A stretch of 64,000 bases of DNA from Pseudoflavitalea rhizosphaerae. GTDB lineage: Bacteria > Bacteroidota > Bacteroidia > Chitinophagales > Chitinophagaceae. Positions 18,919 to 28,700 of this stretch are shown one piece after another. Numbering within the stretch: the stretch's first letter is position 1; each line of letters begins with the position of its first letter. The stretch is taken from assembly GCF_003991355.1 (NCBI RefSeq), contig NZ_RCSU01000003.1:372001-436000 (forward strand), read 5' to 3'. Under the pieces are notes generated by a model, which did no database searches, was not told the DNA's origin, and worked only from the letters and a program-made list of their open reading frames with translations. Made by a program: the position numbers and the translations under genes.

Positions 18919-19584
18919 ATGCAGCCCCCTGTTCCATATTCCATCCAGCAGCAAAACCTCTGGCTTTCATCCGAACGGTGCATTTTCTGGGAAGAAGAAA
19001 AAGCACTGATCCTGGCAGACCTGCATTTTGGAAAGACCGGTCATTTCAGAAAATCCGGGATACCTGTTCCCCAGGCTGTTTACAAACAGGATCTCCAAAG
19101 GCTGGTCCAGCAGATCCAATACTTTCAGCCTCAGCAACTCATTGTTGTTGGTGATCTCTTCCACAGCCGCGAAAACAAGGAACTGGAACTGTTTCGCAAA
19201 TGGCGGCATGATCTTCCGGATATTCATATCAAACTGATCCGCGGCAACCACGATATCCTCCACGATAAATGGTACCAGCAAAGCAATATCACTGTCACCG
19301 ATAATATTCTTGCACTCAACAATCTTTTTGGATTTGTACACGACCCGGAGGAAACAGACCTGCAATCCTACAGCGATCATTACTTCTTTACAGGTCACCT
19401 GCATCCGGGCATCCGGATATCCGGGCAAGGGAGACAGTCGTTATCCTTTCCCTGTTATTATTTTACATCCACCCATTGCATCCTGCCGGCCTTCAGCGAA
19501 TTCACAGGACTGGCCATGGTAAGCCCGGTAAAAGGAGAAAGAGTATTCGCTATCGTTGATAAGAAAGTAATGCAGTTCCATTGA
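18919..19584 (+). CDS. pdeM: ligase-associated DNA damage response endonuclease PdeM
   Basis: 221 residues of the binuclear metallophosphoesterase fold. Metal-ligand motifs appear in order: LADLHFGK (residues 33-40), VGDLFHS, RGNHD and FTGHLHPG. This is the fourth member of the exonuclease/ligase/helicase/phosphoesterase repair set; the Pseudomonas putida homologue is a Mn-dependent single-strand DNA endonuclease. Here it has its own promoter and is separated from the helicase by two antisense genes. The histone-deacetylase-like gene follows after 5 bases and is probably co-transcribed. Confidence 0.95.
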   Translation: MQPPVPYSIQQQNLWLSSERCIFWEEEKALILADLHFGKTGHFRKSGIPVPQAVYKQDLQRLVQQIQYFQPQQLIVVGDLFHSRENKELELFRKWRHDLPDIHIKLIRGNHDILHDKWYQQSNITVTDNILALNNLFGFVHDPEETDLQSYSDHYFFTGHLHPGIRISGQGRQSLSFPCYYFTSTHCILPAFSEFTGLAMVSPVKGERVFAIVDKKVMQFH

Positions 19585-19589
19585 TACAT

Positions 19590-20510
19590 ATGGCTGCACC
19601 AACACTCCATATCGCCTTCGATCCCATCTATGCACATCCGCTTCCGGAAGGGCATCGCTTCCCGATGCTCAAATATGAACTGATCCCGGAGCAACTATTG
19701 TATGAAGGCACCATCACTGCTTCGAATTTGTTCAGGCCGGCGCCCTGTACGGATACCATAGTCTTACGCACGCATGAAGCCGGCTATTTGGAACGACTTC
19801 ATCAGCAAACCCTTTCCACCAAAGAGCAACGGCATATCGGGTTCCTGCAATCTCCGGAACTCACCCTGCGCGAACTCGTGATCACACAGGGGACCATCGA
19901 TTGTTGCCATTATGCGCTGCAATATGGCGTTTCCTTGAATGTAGCCGGTGGCACACATCATGCGTTTGCAGATCGTGGTGAGGGCTTCTGCCTGTTGAAT
20001 GATTTTGCCGTAGCCGCCAACTACCTGCTTCATGAGCAACTGGCCAAACAGATCTTGATTATTGACCTCGATGTGCACCAGGGAAACGGCACCGCCAGCA
20101 TCTTTCAAAACGAGCCACGCGTATTCACTTTCAGCATGCACGGTGCACACAATTATCCCTTTCACAAAGAACAAAGCGATCTCGATATCGGCCTGAAAGA
20201 CGGCACCAATGATGCGCTCTACCTTGAGTTGCTCCAATCAAACCTCGATACACTACTTCACCAGGTGAATCCTGATTTCGTCTTCTTTCTCTCAGGAGTT
20301 GACATTCTCGAATCAGATAAATTCGGAAAACTAAAAGTGACCATGCAGGGTTGCAAACAAAGAGATGAAATTGTTTTCACTGCATTGAAACAACGGAACA
20401 TCCCCTGCACAGTAGCGATGGGGGGCGGTTACTCGCCGGATGTAAGGACCATTATGGAAGCGCATTGCAACACTTTCAGGCTGGCGAAAGATATTTATGG
20501 ATTGAACTAA
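19590..20510 (+). CDS. histone deacetylase family protein
   Basis: 306 residues from the ATG at 19590. An in-frame TTG at 19581 overlaps the pdeM stop but adds only three residues, so ATG is preferred. Arginase/deacetylase-fold zinc motifs are seen: GGTHHAF, FCLLNDFAVAA, IIDLDVHQGNGTA with the metal-binding Asp and His, SMHGAHNYPF and MGGGYSPD. Bacterial members deacetylate small molecules, polyamines or proteins. It lies 5 bases after pdeM, so it may share the DNA damage transcript; a functional link is inference only. Confidence 0.92.
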   Translation: MAAPTLHIAFDPIYAHPLPEGHRFPMLKYELIPEQLLYEGTITASNLFRPAPCTDTIVLRTHEAGYLERLHQQTLSTKEQRHIGFLQSPELTLRELVITQGTIDCCHYALQYGVSLNVAGGTHHAFADRGEGFCLLNDFAVAANYLLHEQLAKQILIIDLDVHQGNGTASIFQNEPRVFTFSMHGAHNYPFHKEQSDLDIGLKDGTNDALYLELLQSNLDTLLHQVNPDFVFFLSGVDILESDKFGKLKVTMQGCKQRDEIVFTALKQRNIPCTVAMGGGYSPDVRTIMEAHCNTFRLAKDIYGLN

Positions 20511-20526
20511 ACCTTCTCTGAAACAC

Positions 20527-22059
20527 TTAATCCATTACAACCTTGTATTCCGGGTCTTCAATCAGATTTACATCGATCACGGCTGCTGCATTTTTCAATA
20601 ACGCGCGGCAATCAGGGCTCAGGTGCCGTAACTGCAATTTCTTTCCTGCTTTATGATATCGGTCTGTGAGTTTGTTCAATGCTTCGATTGCACTCATATC
20701 AGTGATCCTGCTTTCCTTAAAATCGATGATCACTTCGGAAGGATCATTCTGTACATCGAATTTTTCTGAGAAAGCATTCACCGATCCGAAAAATAAGGGT
20801 CCATATATCTCATAATGCTTCACTCCCTTTTCATCAGTGAATTTTCTTGCGCGAATCCTTTTAGCACTTTCCCAGGCAAACACCAATGCTGATATGATCA
20901 CACCAATCAACACAGCTAAAGCAAGGTTGTGCAACCATACAGTAATAACCGCTACCAGTACGCCAACAAAAATATCATGTCGCGGCATTTTGTTGATGAT
21001 CCGCAGGCTGATCCATTCAAAAGTTCCTATCGCAACCATGATCATCACGCCAACCAATGCCGCCATCGGTACTTTCCCGATCACAGGGGCGCCGACCAGA
21101 ATAATGATGAGGATCATCAGGGAAGCAATGATACCAGACAACCTGGCCCTCGATCCTGCCGAAAGGTTCACAAAAGTTTGAGCGATCATGGCACAACCAC
21201 CCATTCCAGTGAAGAAGCCGTTTACCACGTTGGCCGTCCCCTGCGCTACACATTCCTTATTACCACGGCCCCTGGTGCCAGTTATCTCATCCACCACATT
21301 CAGTGTGAGCAGGCTTTCAACCAGACCCACACCGCCCATCACCAGTGAATAAGGAAAAATGATTTGTAGGGTTTCAAAGCTGAATGGAACAGCAGGTATA
21401 TGAAAAGGCGGAAATCCTCCACTGACAGAAGCGATATCTTCAACAGTCTTTGTATCTATCCCAAACCCCAATACTACCAGGAACACAACCATAATGGCAA
21501 CCAGGGACGCCGGCACTGCTTTTGTGATTTTAGGGAAGAGCAAAACAATCAGAACAGTCAGCAAAACAAGTCCGATCATCGTCCACAACGCAGTCCCGGT
21601 AAGCCATTCAGCGCCTGAAGGTGTAGCGGTCTTAAATTGTTCTATCTGCGCCATGAAAATGATGATGGCCAATCCATTTACAAATCCATACATCACCGGC
21701 TGCGGTACCAGCCTGATAAATTTTCCCAGCCGGAATACTCCTGCCAGTATCTGCAATAAACCCGCCAGCGCCACTGCTGCAAATACATATTCAACTCCAT
21801 GCCCCTGCACCAGCGCTATCAATGTTACTACCGTTGCGCCCGCTCCGCCGGAAACCATTCCTGGTCTGCCACCCAATACTGCCGTTACCAATCCCATCAG
21901 GAAGGCGGCATACAATCCTGTCAGAGGGCTCAATCCTGCCAGGATCGCAAAGGACAATGATTCAGGGATCATCGTCATGGCCACTGTGAAGCCGGCCAGT
22001 ACTTCGTTCTTATAATTTACCTTTTGCTTGAAATCGAATAAATTGAACAGGGCACGCAT
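20527..22059 (-). CDS. SulP family anion (sulfate) permease
   Basis: 510 residues from the ATG at 22059; an upstream TTG (22107) is rejected because the family begins close to MRALFNLFDFKQKVNYKNE. It has about ten to twelve hydrophobic helices with the sulphate transporter signature MIPESLSFAILAGLSPLTGL near the N-terminus and GMGGCAMIAQTFVNL in the middle. A C-terminal cytoplasmic STAS domain follows (about 395-500, SEVIIDFKESRITDMSAIEAL). An inner-membrane secondary transporter for sulphate, bicarbonate or another anion; specificity cannot be read from sequence. Converges with the deacetylase gene 16 bases away. Confidence 0.93.
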   Translation of the reverse strand: MRALFNLFDFKQKVNYKNEVLAGFTVAMTMIPESLSFAILAGLSPLTGLYAAFLMGLVTAVLGGRPGMVSGGAGATVVTLIALVQGHGVEYVFAAVALAGLLQILAGVFRLGKFIRLVPQPVMYGFVNGLAIIIFMAQIEQFKTATPSGAEWLTGTALWTMIGLVLLTVLIVLLFPKITKAVPASLVAIMVVFLVVLGFGIDTKTVEDIASVSGGFPPFHIPAVPFSFETLQIIFPYSLVMGGVGLVESLLTLNVVDEITGTRGRGNKECVAQGTANVVNGFFTGMGGCAMIAQTFVNLSAGSRARLSGIIASLMILIIILVGAPVIGKVPMAALVGVMIMVAIGTFEWISLRIINKMPRHDIFVGVLVAVITVWLHNLALAVLIGVIISALVFAWESAKRIRARKFTDEKGVKHYEIYGPLFFGSVNAFSEKFDVQNDPSEVIIDFKESRITDMSAIEALNKLTDRYHKAGKKLQLRHLSPDCRALLKNAAAVIDVNLIEDPEYKVVMD

Positions 22060-22122
22060 GGTGGAGTTAATGCAGAAGAAGTTGTAATAGTGTTCCTTGC
22101 GGAACAAAAGTAGGGAATTCTC

Positions 22123-24621
22123 CTATTTTCTTTTTCTCAATTGCTCATAATTGAGGAAGTAGATGAACCGTAGAGTGAATTCATTGCCATGCGGAGTGGC
22201 AAACACACGCTTTGCATTATCCGTATAACTATGATAACGCGCGCCGTTGATGTATTCTTCATAATCCCTGCCCAGCCAATTCTTCCAGCCAAGTATGATG
22301 CGGCTCCCCAACCTGAAATCCCAGGTATAGAATACATCAAGGTTGAATGCATTATAGTTGATATTGTAATCCTGCGGCACCAGGTCTGTTCTCTCATCCC
22401 AGTAACCATCATGCCTGATATGATAGAGATTGGTATTTAATAACCTGTTCCAGAAATGTCGCGCACGGAATGTGATATTCATCCGCGGTGTGAAATTGTA
22501 AATACCGCTGAGCTGCGTACTGATATCCGTGTATTGTCTTCTTGCCAGAACAGGATTATTATCAGCTCCATCACGAAAGAACGCATAGCCCCATTGACCA
22601 TTATCGTACTGTTTTGAGAAACTGCCGGAAAGCGAGAACCTGTCGCTGAAACGGTAACGGGCAGACAATTCGATCTTATGATAAGGGTCATTCGGCAGTG
22701 GTCCTTCTGCAAATCCCAGGCTCCATCCCACGAACAGTCTCTTCCGGCTGTCTGTGCTGCCATCCGTGAAGAAAGAATAATAGGGTGCTTTCTTCAGAGG
22801 CTGACGGGGGGTGGCTAACAGATCGTAAGGCGTCTGCATCTCAAAATAATCATTGTACCAATGTGGCGCGATATCCACCGAAAGCCGGAGGTCCCAGAAA
22901 TTTTTAAAGAGCCAGAAACCAAATACCTCCATTTGCGTTCGCTCGTACAGGAATGGCTTGAACAGGTAACGCTGTTGAAACGACAAACCATAACTCTGAT
23001 TGATGAACCATTTACTGGCCTCATAAATATTATAACTCACTTCAGCCTTGTTGGCAAAACGATTGGGTGCAGTAAGAAAACCAAGATCATTGGGATCATA
23101 CTTAGCCGTCTGCAATTCATTGCTGACGCTGAATTGCAGCTTGCCACTCACTTTCCCGAACTCCGCATAGTTGGAGATTCCATTGTAGCCGCCACTGGAA
23201 TCGAAGATGGCGCTGAACCTTGGTTTCAAAACAAATCCGTAAAGGTTCTTCTTGTCGTACAACGCAATATCGAGCGCACTCACATTGGCATCACGTTCAT
23301 TTCCTTCGCGTAGCACATTGGTATTGGTGAAAGTGATATAGGACCTGTTCTTCAATGCCTGGTCCAGAACTATGATATTATAATTGGCAAAAGGCTCAGA
23401 CAGAATAGTAGAATCTTTCCCGGTGAGTGGATTGCCCAGCTTCGCCTTCACCGGCTCGGTGATGGAATTGAAAATACCGATCCCGAGGTTACCATCGGTC
23501 CTTCCTGAAAATTTAACGGCATTGTATAAACGCGTAACGGATGGATTCTTTTGCAGCATATATCCCGGATACTCTCCATAACGTGCATTGTACTTGATCT
23601 CTTCATACCTGTCCGGCACTTTGCCGATGCGACGGGAATAAAAGATCCCGGCCTTATTGAATAGCTCTGTGCCTTCTGTGAAAAAAGGCCGGTTCTCCCT
23701 GAATTCGATCTCAAACGGGGAAATATTGTTCACGATATCATCCGAGATCACCTGTCCGAAATCCGGTATCAGCGTGGCGTCCAGCGTAAAGCTTTCACTG
23801 ATCCCGTATTTTACGTCCATTCCTCCACTCTTGAGTGTTTCGTATTGCCCCTTTTCTCCCAGCTGTGGCGTAGAGCGATAACCACCGCTTACATAAGGTG
23901 AAAAGCTTAGCCGGAGTGGCGGCTTGATCTCTTCCAGACCGGTCAGTTTTCCAAACTGCAAAACAAATCCATTTATGTTTGGATTCACTGGATTCCAAAA
24001 AGTGGTTTCATTATTACGGCGACTGAAGCGAAGGAACTGTACGCCCCAGTCCTGAATATTCTTACCGGGAAAGCGGATAGCGAAAAAAGGGATCTTCATC
24101 TCCACCACCCAACGGTCTTTTTCGAAACTCACTTTGCTATCCCATACGGCGTCCCAGGTGAGATCACCATAAACACCATAACCAGTGCTGGCATTGGGAG
24201 AGACCCTTGCATCGCTTTGCACATTGCGTGTAGTGACCTGGAACTGGAAAGCATTCTGCTGATCATTATAGGTATCGAAGAAGACCGAGAAATAATCGAC
24301 ATCGGCTGTTTGCGCATTGTCGCGCGCTGTGAACTGACGACGGACTGCTGCCGGATCGTCATAGAGGTAAGCACCTATATAGATGGCCGTATTGTCGTAC
24401 AACACCCGCACTTCCGTTTTGGAACTGGCAGGCAACCCAAATACAGGGCCATTGGTGATAAAATCAGTGGAAACGGGAACCTGCGCCCATTCAGGCTCAT
24501 CGAGGGTTCCGTCGATATGAATGAATTCCGTGGACTTGACTGCCTGCGCAATTTTCTTCTGCGCATGCAGTTGCATACCTATGCAGGAGAGGACCAGTAT
24601 TGCAGTTAGTTCACGTCGCAT
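22123..24621 (-). CDS. DUF5916 outer-membrane-associated protein with N-terminal CBM9-like domain
   Basis: 832 residues from the ATG at 24621 (MRRELTAILVLSCIGMQLHA, Sec signal); a 20-residue upstream extension is rejected. Residues about 30-210 resemble the carbohydrate-binding family 9-like fold (HIDGTLDEPEWAQ, TEVRVLYDNTAIYIGAYLYD). The rest is the DUF5916 region with many alternating aromatic beta-strands (FDLRLSVDIAPHWYNDYFE-like), suggesting a beta-barrel in the outer membrane, ending in a Lys/Arg tail. These are frequent in Bacteroidota and uncharacterised. A perfect 6+6 palindrome lies about 90 bases upstream. Family call strong, function unknown. Confidence 0.88.
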   Translation of the reverse strand: MRRELTAILVLSCIGMQLHAQKKIAQAVKSTEFIHIDGTLDEPEWAQVPVSTDFITNGPVFGLPASSKTEVRVLYDNTAIYIGAYLYDDPAAVRRQFTARDNAQTADVDYFSVFFDTYNDQQNAFQFQVTTRNVQSDARVSPNASTGYGVYGDLTWDAVWDSKVSFEKDRWVVEMKIPFFAIRFPGKNIQDWGVQFLRFSRRNNETTFWNPVNPNINGFVLQFGKLTGLEEIKPPLRLSFSPYVSGGYRSTPQLGEKGQYETLKSGGMDVKYGISESFTLDATLIPDFGQVISDDIVNNISPFEIEFRENRPFFTEGTELFNKAGIFYSRRIGKVPDRYEEIKYNARYGEYPGYMLQKNPSVTRLYNAVKFSGRTDGNLGIGIFNSITEPVKAKLGNPLTGKDSTILSEPFANYNIIVLDQALKNRSYITFTNTNVLREGNERDANVSALDIALYDKKNLYGFVLKPRFSAIFDSSGGYNGISNYAEFGKVSGKLQFSVSNELQTAKYDPNDLGFLTAPNRFANKAEVSYNIYEASKWFINQSYGLSFQQRYLFKPFLYERTQMEVFGFWLFKNFWDLRLSVDIAPHWYNDYFEMQTPYDLLATPRQPLKKAPYYSFFTDGSTDSRKRLFVGWSLGFAEGPLPNDPYHKIELSARYRFSDRFSLSGSFSKQYDNGQWGYAFFRDGADNNPVLARRQYTDISTQLSGIYNFTPRMNITFRARHFWNRLLNTNLYHIRHDGYWDERTDLVPQDYNINYNAFNLDVFYTWDFRLGSRIILGWKNWLGRDYEEYINGARYHSYTDNAKRVFATPHGNEFTLRFIYFLNYEQLRKRK

Positions 24622-24711
24622 GTTGGCGTTTGGGGGTGCAAAGTTAGCCGATCGATCGGAAAAATCCACGTAAATCCCCAATTCATGAAACGTTTATTAA
24701 CCAAGACACAA

Positions 24712-24727
24712 TTCGTACTTATACGAA
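24712..24727. promoter_or_regulatory. palindromic candidate operator
   Basis: TTCGTA-CTTA-TACGAA, a perfect inverted repeat with a 4-base spacer. It is 91 bases upstream of the DUF5916 start and downstream of the XRE/S24 repressor gene on the same strand. The remainder of this 200-base gap shows nothing else I can name. Binding protein unknown; the adjacent XRE/S24 regulator is one candidate. Confidence 0.4.
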
Positions 24728-24821
24728 ATGCCCCGGATACGGATAATAGCAGATTTTCTCTTCGTTGGTAACGGTGACCAATAAGCTATCAAGACAAACG
24801 CGATCAAAAAACTGCTGCTGC

Positions 24822-25571
24822 CTAGTTCATTTTCTTCTTCATGGTGCTTACCTGCTCCTGCAAAGTATTCACCATACTGGCAAGCTGATTCACATCCCAA
24901 CGCTGTTGCTGATTGGCTTTGCCCATGATGTATGCGGCCTTCCACAACTCGAGCACATCCTCGGAGTTTATGGTATAAGGTTGATAGGAAGCGTTATCAC
25001 TGATCAGTGTGAGCTTGTTCTTTGTACGATTGCTTTTCATCACCCTCTTATATACGATGCCTTCATTGCGGGTCACCACAATATAAGTATTGTTGTTGCG
25101 CAGGTCATCGATCTCATCTACTTTTTCACAAACGATCACCGAACCGCTGGCTGTGGGCGCCATCGAATCCCCGATGATCTCGAAGGCGCGGTAAGAACCG
25201 GGAGAAAGCATGGGAAGTGTAAAGGTGTTCAACTCATCGATAAATTCAGGATCAGCATATCCCGCGAGGTAACCGGCTGCCGCTTTTACCGGAACGAACT
25301 GGATCTCTGCAGTACCTGCTGCCATTTTCTGTGCGCGACGCTTACTGAGGTAATTCCCCCTGGTATCTCCCAGGTCTTTCAGCAAAAGATCATCCAGGGT
25401 TAACTTGAAAATATCACCCACCAGTTCAAGCACTTCGATGCGGGGCTCTGCCCTCTCCTCTTCATACGCGCCCAGCAGGGATCTCTTGATTCCCAGCCTG
25501 GTGGCAAATTCCTCCTGCGTCCATCCCCGGAGCTTTCGGAGATACTTGAGATTCTTACCAGCTTGAGACAT
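24822..25571 (-). CDS. XRE-family transcriptional regulator with S24 (LexA-like) peptidase domain
   Basis: 249 residues. An N-terminal helix-turn-helix (about 6-60, LRGWTQEEFATRLGIKRSLL) is joined to a LexA/UmuD/CI-type S24 domain with catalytic Ser136 in GDSMAP and Lys175 in VYKRV. Ala-Gly pairs at 99-100 and 103-104 in the linker could be autocleavage sites. The C-terminal 20 residues look like a short coiled coil (LQEQVSTMKKKM). Such proteins are cleavable repressors responding to RecA filaments; they occur in phages and also as chromosomal stress regulators. No phage genes are nearby, so a host regulator is more likely. It diverges from secA and probably controls itself. Confidence 0.92.
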   Translation of the reverse strand: MSQAGKNLKYLRKLRGWTQEEFATRLGIKRSLLGAYEEERAEPRIEVLELVGDIFKLTLDDLLLKDLGDTRGNYLSKRRAQKMAAGTAEIQFVPVKAAAGYLAGYADPEFIDELNTFTLPMLSPGSYRAFEIIGDSMAPTASGSVIVCEKVDEIDDLRNNNTYIVVTRNEGIVYKRVMKSNRTKNKLTLISDNASYQPYTINSEDVLELWKAAYIMGKANQQQRWDVNQLASMVNTLQEQVSTMKKKMN

Positions 25572-25583
25572 AGACTAATAAAT

Positions 25584-25593
25584 TTAGCGCTAA
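25584..25593. promoter_or_regulatory. candidate operator of the XRE/S24 repressor
   Basis: TTAGCGCTAA is a perfect 10-base palindrome 12 bases upstream of the regulator's ATG. On the minus strand a TTTG (25623-25620) followed after 19 bases by TAGTATAT (25600-25593) forms a weak -33/-7 pair, so the palindrome would cover the start of transcription. Consistent with autorepression; not proven. Confidence 0.4.
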
Positions 25594-25635
25594 TATACTA
25601 ACTTTTTTATCAATACGCCCAAAACTTTATTTTCT

Positions 25636-25643
25636 TACCTTTG
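25636..25643 (+). promoter_or_regulatory. putative secA -7 element
   Basis: TACCTTTG, an exact match to TAnnTTTG. No clear -33 TTTG is at the expected distance. It would give secA a leader of about 145 bases. Confidence 0.45.
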
Positions 25644-25649
25644 GCATCC

Positions 25650-25692
25650 TGTCAAATTGGCTAGTTATCAAAGCCTAGCATCTTTTTTGACA
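25650..25692 (+). other. structured secA leader
   Basis: TGTCAAA (25650-25656) pairs with TTTGACA (25686-25692), and inside it GCTAG (25660-25664) pairs with CTAGC (25675-25679). This gives a two-tier stem-loop in the predicted secA leader, about 100 bases before the ATG. No known riboswitch or secM-like arrest ORF is recognised. Confidence 0.35.
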
Positions 25693-25792
25693 ACCATATC
25701 CGGATTTCACCGGCTCCTCTGCCTCCCTCTGTGCAAATGGATCCCGTGTGAGGTTAAGGTGATTTCATTTAAATTAAACAATTAGCTATAAC

Positions 25793-28700
25793 ATGTTAGG
25801 TTTTATTTCCAAGATCTTCGGAGGCAGTAAGTCGGAAAAAGATATCAAATCCTTCCTTCCTCTGGTAGAAAAGATCAATCAGCATTTTAGCTCTTACCAG
25901 TCACTTTCCAATGACCAGCTCAGGAACAAAACCCAGGAATTCAAAGCACGGATCAGCGACCATCTTCGTTCCATCGACGAAGAGATCACCAAACTGAATG
26001 CAGATGCAGAAGCCCTTCCCTTTAGCGATATCAATGGAAAAGAGGCCCTCTACCAGGAAGTGGACAAGCTCCGTAAAGACCGTAATAAAGCCATCGAGGA
26101 AGTACTCAAAGAGATCCTCCCCGAAGCTTTCGCCGTAGTGAAAGAAACTGCGCGACGCTTCAAAGAAAATACACAGATCGAATCCACTGCAACAGAATTG
26201 GACCGCGACCTCAGCGTGAAGAAAGATTATGTGCGCATCGAAGGCGATAAGTCCATTTTCAATAATTCCTGGACAGCCGGTGGCAACACCGTTACCTGGA
26301 ACATGGTGCACTACGATGTACAGCTCATGGGTGGTATCGCACTGCACCAGGGCAAGATCGCGGAGATGGCTACCGGTGAGGGTAAAACGCTGGTGAGTAC
26401 GCTCCCCGCCTACCTCAACGCGCTCGCAGGAGCAGGCGTTCACATCGTAACGGTGAACGATTATCTCGCCAAACGTGACTCCGAATGGAACGGCACCATC
26501 TTCGAATGGCTCGGCCTCACGGTGGATTGTATCGATAAACACCAGCCCAACAGCACTGCCCGCCGCAATGCTTACCTGGCAGATCTTACCTACGGTACCA
26601 ATAACGAATTCGGTTTCGATTATCTCCGCGATAACATGGTGCATACACCGGAAGAAATGGTGCAACGCAAACACCATTATGCGATGGTGGATGAGGTGGA
26701 CTCCGTATTGATCGATGATGCCCGTACACCGCTGATCATCTCTGGTCCCGTTCCCAAAGGAGACGATCAGCAATACCATATTCTCAAAAGCCGCGTTCAG
26801 CAACTGGTGGAAGCACAGAAACAGGTGACCAACAAATACCTGAACGAAGCCAAGAAATTATTTGCCGACGGAGATGATGATCCCAAGAGCGGCGGCCTGG
26901 CGCTGATGCGTGCTTTCCGCGGTCTTCCCAAGGCCAGCGCCCTTATCAAATTCCTCAGCGAGCCAGGCGTGAGAGTGAAACTCCAGAAATCAGAGAACTA
27001 CTATCTCGCCGACCAGCAAAAACAAATGCCAACTGTTGACCAGGAACTGTACTTCCATATCGATGAGAAGAACAACCAGGTCGACCTCACCGATAAAGGT
27101 ATCCAGGCCATCACAAGAGCAGGTGAAGATCCAGAGTTCTTTGTACTGCCCGATATCAGTGTGAACCTGGCAGAGATCGACAGAAGCGAAGCCTCTGCAG
27201 AAGAGAAGCTCGCACAAAAAGAAGCCATCCTCAACGAATACACCGTTAAAGCGGACCGTATCCACACCGTTCAGCAACTGCTGAAAGCCTATACCCTCTT
27301 CGATAAAGACATCGAGTACGTGGTAATGGATGGTCAGGTGAAGATCGTTGACGAACAAACAGGCCGTATCCTGGATGGCCGCCGTTATTCCGATGGTCTG
27401 CACCAGGCGATAGAGGCTAAGGAAAATGTGAAGATCGAAGCGGCTACCCAAACTTACGCCACCATCACCCTGCAGAACTATTTCAGGATGTACCACAAAC
27501 TTGCCGGTATGACCGGTACTGCGGTTACTGAAGCAGGTGAGTTCTGGGATATTTACAAATTGGATGTAGTAACCGTTCCCACGAATATGAAAGCGGTGCG
27601 TAAAGATCAGGAAGACCTCGTGTACAAAACAAAACGCGAAAAGTATAAAGCGGTGATCGATGAGATCGAGAGACTGCGCGCTGAGGGCCGTCCTGTTCTG
27701 GTGGGTACTACCAACGTGGAAGTGAGTGAGCTGCTGGGCAAGATGCTGCAGGTGAAGAAGATCCCGCACAATGTATTGAACGCAAAACAACACGCCCGTG
27801 AAGCACAGGTGGTGGCTGAAGCCGGTCTGGCCGGAGCTGTTACCATCGCTACCAATATGGCGGGTCGTGGTACGGATATCAAGCTCGGGCCTGGTGTGAA
27901 AGAAGCAGGCGGTCTGGCCATCATCGGTACAGAGCGTCACGAGAGCCGCCGTGTAGACCGCCAGTTGCGTGGTCGTGCAGGTCGTCAGGGCGATCCCGGG
28001 ACCACACAATTCTATGTATCGCTCGAAGATGAGCTGATGCGCCTCTTCGGTAGCGAGCGTATCGCCAAGATCATGGACCGCTTCGGATACAAAGAAGGTG
28101 AAGTGATCCAGCACAGCATGGTAACGCGCAGCATCGAGCGCGCACAAAGGAAAGTGGAAGAGAACAACTTCGGCATCCGTAAACGCCTCCTCGAATATGA
28201 CGATGTGATGAACAAACAACGTAACGTGATCTACGAAAAACGTAACCACGCCCTGTTTGGCGACCGTCTCGCTGTTGACCTCGATGAAGCATTCTACGGC
28301 GTTTCACAAAGCATCGTAGGTGGATTCAAAGAGCAGAACGACTATGAAGGATTCCGCATGGCGTCCATCATGGGCTTCGGTATCGACAGCACCATCACTG
28401 CCGAAGAATTTGAAAAAGGAAACGATCAGCAACTGTCTGATAAATTATACAACGAAGCTACTGAACGCTACCAGCGCAAGATCACAGACCTGCAAACACA
28501 GGCTGTGCCCGTGTTCCGCAATATCCGCCAAACACAGGGAAGCCATATCGAGAATGTGGTAGTGCCTTTCACCGATGGCAAGAAAGGAATGCAGGTCCTC
28601 GCCAATCTCGACAAAACCATCCAAACGGAAGGCCGTGAGCTCACAGGCGCCCTGGAGCGCCAGATCACACTGGCCGTGATCGATGATGCCTGGAAAGAAC

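Noticed and set aside
24822-25571. Prophage repressor marking a phage remnant
   Set aside because: No integrase, structural or lysis genes are near; the neighbours are housekeeping genes.
26990-28249. 419-codon open frame antisense to secA
   Set aside because: Shadow frame of a conserved gene; the translation is rich in His, Phe, Thr and Cys with no recognisable fold.
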